Source of the DNA: DASYPQ01 sp041488095 | GTDB taxonomy: Bacteria > Planctomycetota > UBA1135 > GCA-002686595 | Direction: 5' to 3' | Length of the DNA: 64,000 nt | NCBI GenBank assembly: GCA_041488095.1 | Contig: JBGPOP010000006.1 | Span: 1-64,000 of the forward strand | Shown here: piece after piece, positions 61,447-64,000 of the stretch | Layout: every line of letters begins with the position of its first letter | Position numbering within the stretch: position 1 is the stretch's first letter | Program-made: the position numbers and the translations under genes | The notes under the pieces: generated by a model | What the model was told of the DNA's origin: nothing | Databases searched by the model: none | Seen by the model: the letters and a program-made list of their open reading frames with translations, nothing else

Positions 61447-61452
61447 AGCCTA
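61447..61452 (-). promoter_or_regulatory. TAGGCT -10-like box before the YdcF-family gene
   Basis: TAGGCT reads on the minus strand 7 bases before ATG 61439, identical in sequence to the box at 38366-38371. Confidence 0.35.
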
Positions 61453-61601
61453 CCCGAGCCTCGTCGGCGCATCACGTTCGTGGAGTGGAGCCAGTGAGCC
61501 TCTCAGCGCAACTCGACCCGCCACGCGCGAGCGCCGCGTCGGGTTCGGTTGGTACACTTGCAGGCCGCGCCTTCCCGGCACCGAAAGACGGACTGTCTGC
61601 C

Positions 61602-62555
61602 TTGAAACTGGTCGTGGTCATCGTCAATTACCGCACGCCATCGCTGGCGCTGGACTGCCTGCGCTCCGTGGCCCCGGAGATCGCGGCGATCCCAGGGAGT
61701 CGTGCCGTGGTCGTCGACAACGCCTCAGGGGATGGATCCCAGGAGACGCTGGCCGCAGCGATCGAGCGCGAGCGCTGGAGCTCATGGGCTTCCCTGGTCC
61801 AAGCCGGTCGAAACGGCGGCTTCTCGTTCGGCAACAACGTGGCCGTCCGCAGTGTGCTCGCGTCGGCTGAGAAGCCCGAGTACGTGCATCTCCTCAATCC
61901 GGATACGCTCGTCCGTCCAGGGGCGCTCCGCGAGCTGATGGAGTTCATGGACCGGCATCCCGAGGTGGGCATCGCCGGCAGCCGGCTCGAGAGCCTCGAC
62001 GCCGCCATCCATCGCTCGGCATTCCGCTTTCCCAACCTGGCGGCTGAATTCGAATCCGCCCTGGGGCTGGGCATCGTCAGCAGGCTGCTGGCGAACCGCA
62101 TCGTGGCACCGCCCTCGCGCGGCGAGGCCCATGTCACCGATTGGATATGCGCCGCGAGCATGATGATTCGCAGTCGGGTCTTCGAGGACATCGGCCTCTT
62201 CGACGAGCAGTACTTCCTCTACTGCGAGGAGACCGATTTCTGCCTTCAGGCGCGCCATGCGGGATGGCCGTGCTGGTACGTGCCGGCGAGTCGCGTCGTG
62301 CATCTGGGGGGCCAGTCGACCGGCTTGAACGACACGAGCACGCCCATGCCGCGGTACTGGTTCGAATCGCGACGTCACTACTTCGCCAAGAACCACGGCC
62401 GCGCGTACCTGATGCTCGCGAACCTGGCCTGGCTCACGGGCTTTTCGCTGTGGCGCATCCGGCAGCGCCTTCAGAGCAAGCCCTCCACCGTCAAACCGCG
62501 GATGTTCTCGGACTTCATACGTCTCAGCTTCCTGGCCGACCGGAACGGACGATGA
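61602..62555 (+). CDS. Glycosyltransferase family 2 (rhamnosyltransferase-like)
   Basis: A 317-residue GT-A enzyme. VVVIVNYRTPSLALDCLRSV opens the fold; VVDNASGDGS, RNGGFSFGNNVAVR and LLNPDTLVRPGAL carry the donor- and metal-binding residues, and FDEQYFLYCEETDFCLQAR is the acceptor-side motif of the dTDP-rhamnosyl-type group. Start TTG 61602 gives a normal N-terminus, and a TACACT box (61554-61559) lies before it. GTG 61494, preceded by GGAG, would add 36 residues. It overlaps the hexapeptide transferase gene by 4 bases. Confidence 0.87.
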   Translation: MKLVVVIVNYRTPSLALDCLRSVAPEIAAIPGSRAVVVDNASGDGSQETLAAAIERERWSSWASLVQAGRNGGFSFGNNVAVRSVLASAEKPEYVHLLNPDTLVRPGALRELMEFMDRHPEVGIAGSRLESLDAAIHRSAFRFPNLAAEFESALGLGIVSRLLANRIVAPPSRGEAHVTDWICAASMMIRSRVFEDIGLFDEQYFLYCEETDFCLQARHAGWPCWYVPASRVVHLGGQSTGLNDTSTPMPRYWFESRRHYFAKNHGRAYLMLANLAWLTGFSLWRIRQRLQSKPSTVKPRMFSDFIRLSFLADRNGR

Positions 62556-63166
62556 CGAGTCCGCTCACAGCCACCCCGGTTCCCGCGCGACCGCCGCTGC
62601 CCAGGGGCGAGCGCAACGAGAATCCGCCCGGGATCTCGTTCTGGGCCCTGATCGCCGAGGACTTCGCAACGCACGACCGCAAACTCCTCGAGCCGGGCTT
62701 CTGGGCGATCGCGTTGCAGCGCTTCGGCAACTGGCGCATGGGCATCCGGCCGAAGCTCCTGCGAGCACCCTTCTCCGCGATCTACGGCTGTCTGTTCCTC
62801 GTCGTCGACTGGCTCTGGGGGATCAATCTCTCGTACACCGTGAAGCTCGGTCGGCGCGTGCGGATCTGGCATCACGGCGGGATGATGCTCGGCGCTCGTG
62901 CGATCGGAAATGACGTCCACATCCGCCACAACACCACGATGGGCCTGTTGAGCCGTGACGACGATACGGCCAAGCCGACGATCGAGGACCGCGTGGACAT
63001 CGGCGCGGGAGCCTGCATCCTCGGCCATCTCACGGTCGGGCACGACACGGTGATCGGGGCCAACACCGTGGTGGTGAAGGACGTGCCGCCGAACTCGACC
63101 GTGTTCGGCATCCCCGCCCGGCCGGTGAAGCTGCTGAGGTCGGAGTCGATCTCCGGCGCACCCTGA
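62552..63166 (+). CDS. Hexapeptide-repeat acyltransferase (serine acetyltransferase-like)
   Basis: A 204-residue left-handed beta-helix enzyme. The first 100 residues are helical, with a hydrophobic stretch (FSAIYGCLFLVVDWLWGI). From IGNDVHIRHNTTMG onwards the hexapeptide turns VDIGAGACILGHLTVGHDTVIGANTVV follow in normal order, ending VFGIPARPVK. CysE homologues in polysaccharide loci usually acetylate sugars or serine-containing side chains. ATGA overlap with the GT2 gene implies coupled translation and a shared pathway. Confidence 0.88.
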   Translation: MTSPLTATPVPARPPLPRGERNENPPGISFWALIAEDFATHDRKLLEPGFWAIALQRFGNWRMGIRPKLLRAPFSAIYGCLFLVVDWLWGINLSYTVKLGRRVRIWHHGGMMLGARAIGNDVHIRHNTTMGLLSRDDDTAKPTIEDRVDIGAGACILGHLTVGHDTVIGANTVVVKDVPPNSTVFGIPARPVKLLRSESISGAP

Positions 63167-63212
63167 AAAGGAGAAGAGCGATCTTGGCAAACAGGAGAGA
63201 TGTCTGAAGGCC

Positions 63213-64000
63213 TTGGCCTCCGGAGTCGACGCATCCGCGTCCTTTCATCCCGAGAGGCTTGCGGGCGGCGTCGACGTATGGCTGGCCAGGACCGATCCGG
63301 CTCGGGATCCGGTCGTGATGCAGCGGTGCCGCGACCTGCTCACTCCGGAGGAGCGCGCGTCCTGTGCCGGGTTCCATCGCGAGGTCGACCGCCGCCGCGC
63401 CGTCGTCACCCGCGCCCTGGTCCGCACGACGCTCTCGCGCTACCTCCCGGTTCCTCCGGAGGCGTGGCGCTTCGAGCGCGGAGTCCATGGCCGGCCTGAG
63501 ATCGCAGCCCCGGCCGGACCTCCGCTGCGCTTCAACCTCTCGCACACGCGCGATCTCGTGGCCTGCGCGGTGACGCTCGACGCCGACATCGGAGTGGACC
63601 TCGAGGAGACGAGCGAAGACGTGGACTGCCTCGCGCTGGCGACCTCGGTGTTCTCTTCCGAGGAGATCGCCGGCCTGCGCGTCCTCGCTCCGATGGAGCG
63701 AACACGGCGCTTCTTCCAGATCTGGACGCTCAAGGAGGCGTACCTCAAGGCACGCGGCGTGGGGCTCGCGCTGCCGCCGCGGAACCTGAGCTTCGTGCTT
63801 CGCGGCGCAAGCCCAGTCATCGTGCACCTCGGGTCCGAGGCGGCCGATCACCCACCCGACTGGTGGTTTGCGCTTCTGGACGCCGGAGCAGACCACCTTC
63901 TCGCGCTGGCACTGAAGCATCGCGATCGCCCGGTGCACATCGCCATGTTCCGCGTGACGCCACCGGATCCCCCCATCGTGACCCTGGAGCCGTGCTTCTT
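63213..64000 (+). CDS. 4'-phosphopantetheinyl transferase (Sfp-type), cut by window edge
   Basis: About 262 codons are visible and the frame is open at the right edge. The Sfp-type signature is present: IGVDLEET (about residues 126-133, Mg-binding Asp and Glu) and WTLKEAYLKARGVGL (171-185). FNLSHTRDLVACAV lies before them, as in the family. The enzyme attaches phosphopantetheine from CoA to the serine of a carrier protein, most likely the ACP at 58377-58625. The start is uncertain: TTG 63213 is the best in-frame choice, while the AGGAG-preceded ATG 63200 is in another frame that soon becomes Arg-rich. Confidence 0.85.
   Translation, partial: MASGVDASASFHPERLAGGVDVWLARTDPARDPVVMQRCRDLLTPEERASCAGFHREVDRRRAVVTRALVRTTLSRYLPVPPEAWRFERGVHGRPEIAAPAGPPLRFNLSHTRDLVACAVTLDADIGVDLEETSEDVDCLALATSVFSSEEIAGLRVLAPMERTRRFFQIWTLKEAYLKARGVGLALPPRNLSFVLRGASPVIVHLGSEAADHPPDWWFALLDAGADHLLALALKHRDRPVHIAMFRVTPPDPPIVTLEPCF

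Noticed and set aside
61494..61601. GTG 61494 as start of the GT2 gene
   Set aside because: It would add 36 unconserved residues before the first strand of the fold, and a candidate promoter (TACACT, 61554-61559) lies downstream of it. I keep it only as an alternative.
63200..63499. ATG 63200 with a nearby GGAGAG as a gene start
   Set aside because: The frame becomes Arg/Ser/Gly-rich within 30 codons and ends at 63499, while the phosphopantetheinyl transferase motifs are in another frame.
44338..64000. Exosortase/PEP-CTERM system
   Set aside because: The AsnB, ligase and ACP genes prompted a search, but no membrane protein with the exosortase Cys/Arg/His pattern and no PEP-CTERM tail was found in any product of the window.

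Overview
The window is very GC-rich, uniformly bacterial and gene-dense on both strands. The best lineage clue is the secreted protein at 26000-27763. It ends in a domain with FCFGDG, CPCGN and an FN-TNG stretch, which I associate from memory with the Saltatorellus/Poly30-type branch of Planctomycetota. The tandem TPR membrane proteins, the leaderless-looking starts and the mixture of redox enzymes also fit a planctomycete. This assignment is inference. I found no rRNA, tRNA or CRISPR array.

Layout. 1-2.6 kb: a partial PhyH-type dioxygenase, a MORN-like lipoprotein and a Gfo/Idh/MocA oxidoreductase. 2.6-8.5 kb: three tandem paralogues that join a polytopic GT-C-like membrane domain to TPR repeats. 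8.5-16 kb: a DUF255 thioredoxin-domain protein with an apparent one-base frameshift, a CDP-alcohol phosphotransferase, a flippase, a PIN toxin-antitoxin pair, a queuosine-precursor transporter (YhhQ type), a 90-base perfect palindromic element, an unknown protein and MutM. 16-22 kb: an ABC importer of the nitrate/taurine type, a decayed gene end, and a histidine kinase/NtrC-like regulator pair whose AAA+ domain lacks the GAFTGA loop. 22-29 kb: a PhyH-like enzyme with a B12-binding radical SAM enzyme, a PLP aminotransferase, a seven-unit propeller protein and an SGNH hydrolase. 29-33.4 kb: a two-gene molybdenum respiratory complex (four-cluster FeS protein fused to NrfD, plus a molybdopterin catalytic subunit with a palindromic element read in frame). 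33.4-44.3 kb: redoxin, FMN reductase, secreted hydrolase, SDR-like protein, DUF1016 nuclease, BNR protein, Rieske protein, alkaline-phosphatase-superfamily protein, MFS carrier and GMC oxidoreductase.

44.3-64 kb is a surface-glycan or glycolipid locus. It has two asparagine-synthetase homologues, four glycosyltransferases, an O-antigen-ligase-like membrane protein, a Wzx-type flippase, two SGNH-like proteins, a YdcF-family protein and a hexapeptide acyltransferase. Its core is a tightly coupled five-gene block, AsnB / acyl carrier protein / AMP-forming ligase / NadE-like N-type PPase / SGNH lipoprotein, with ATGA overlaps or 2-base gaps throughout. A 4'-phosphopantetheinyl transferase lies nearby. 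This resembles the amidotransferase-ligase-ACP set of exosortase-linked polysaccharide loci, but no exosortase is visible here. It is my leading candidate for an undescribed system: a carrier-protein-based acylation or amidation module acting on a secreted glycan.

Gene control. Many starts outside the glycan locus have no Shine-Dalgarno sequence but carry a TAnnnT hexamer 7-12 bases upstream, suggesting leaderless transcription. Several glycan-locus genes instead carry AGGAG sites. Together with their somewhat lower apparent GC, this hints at a different origin for part of that locus.
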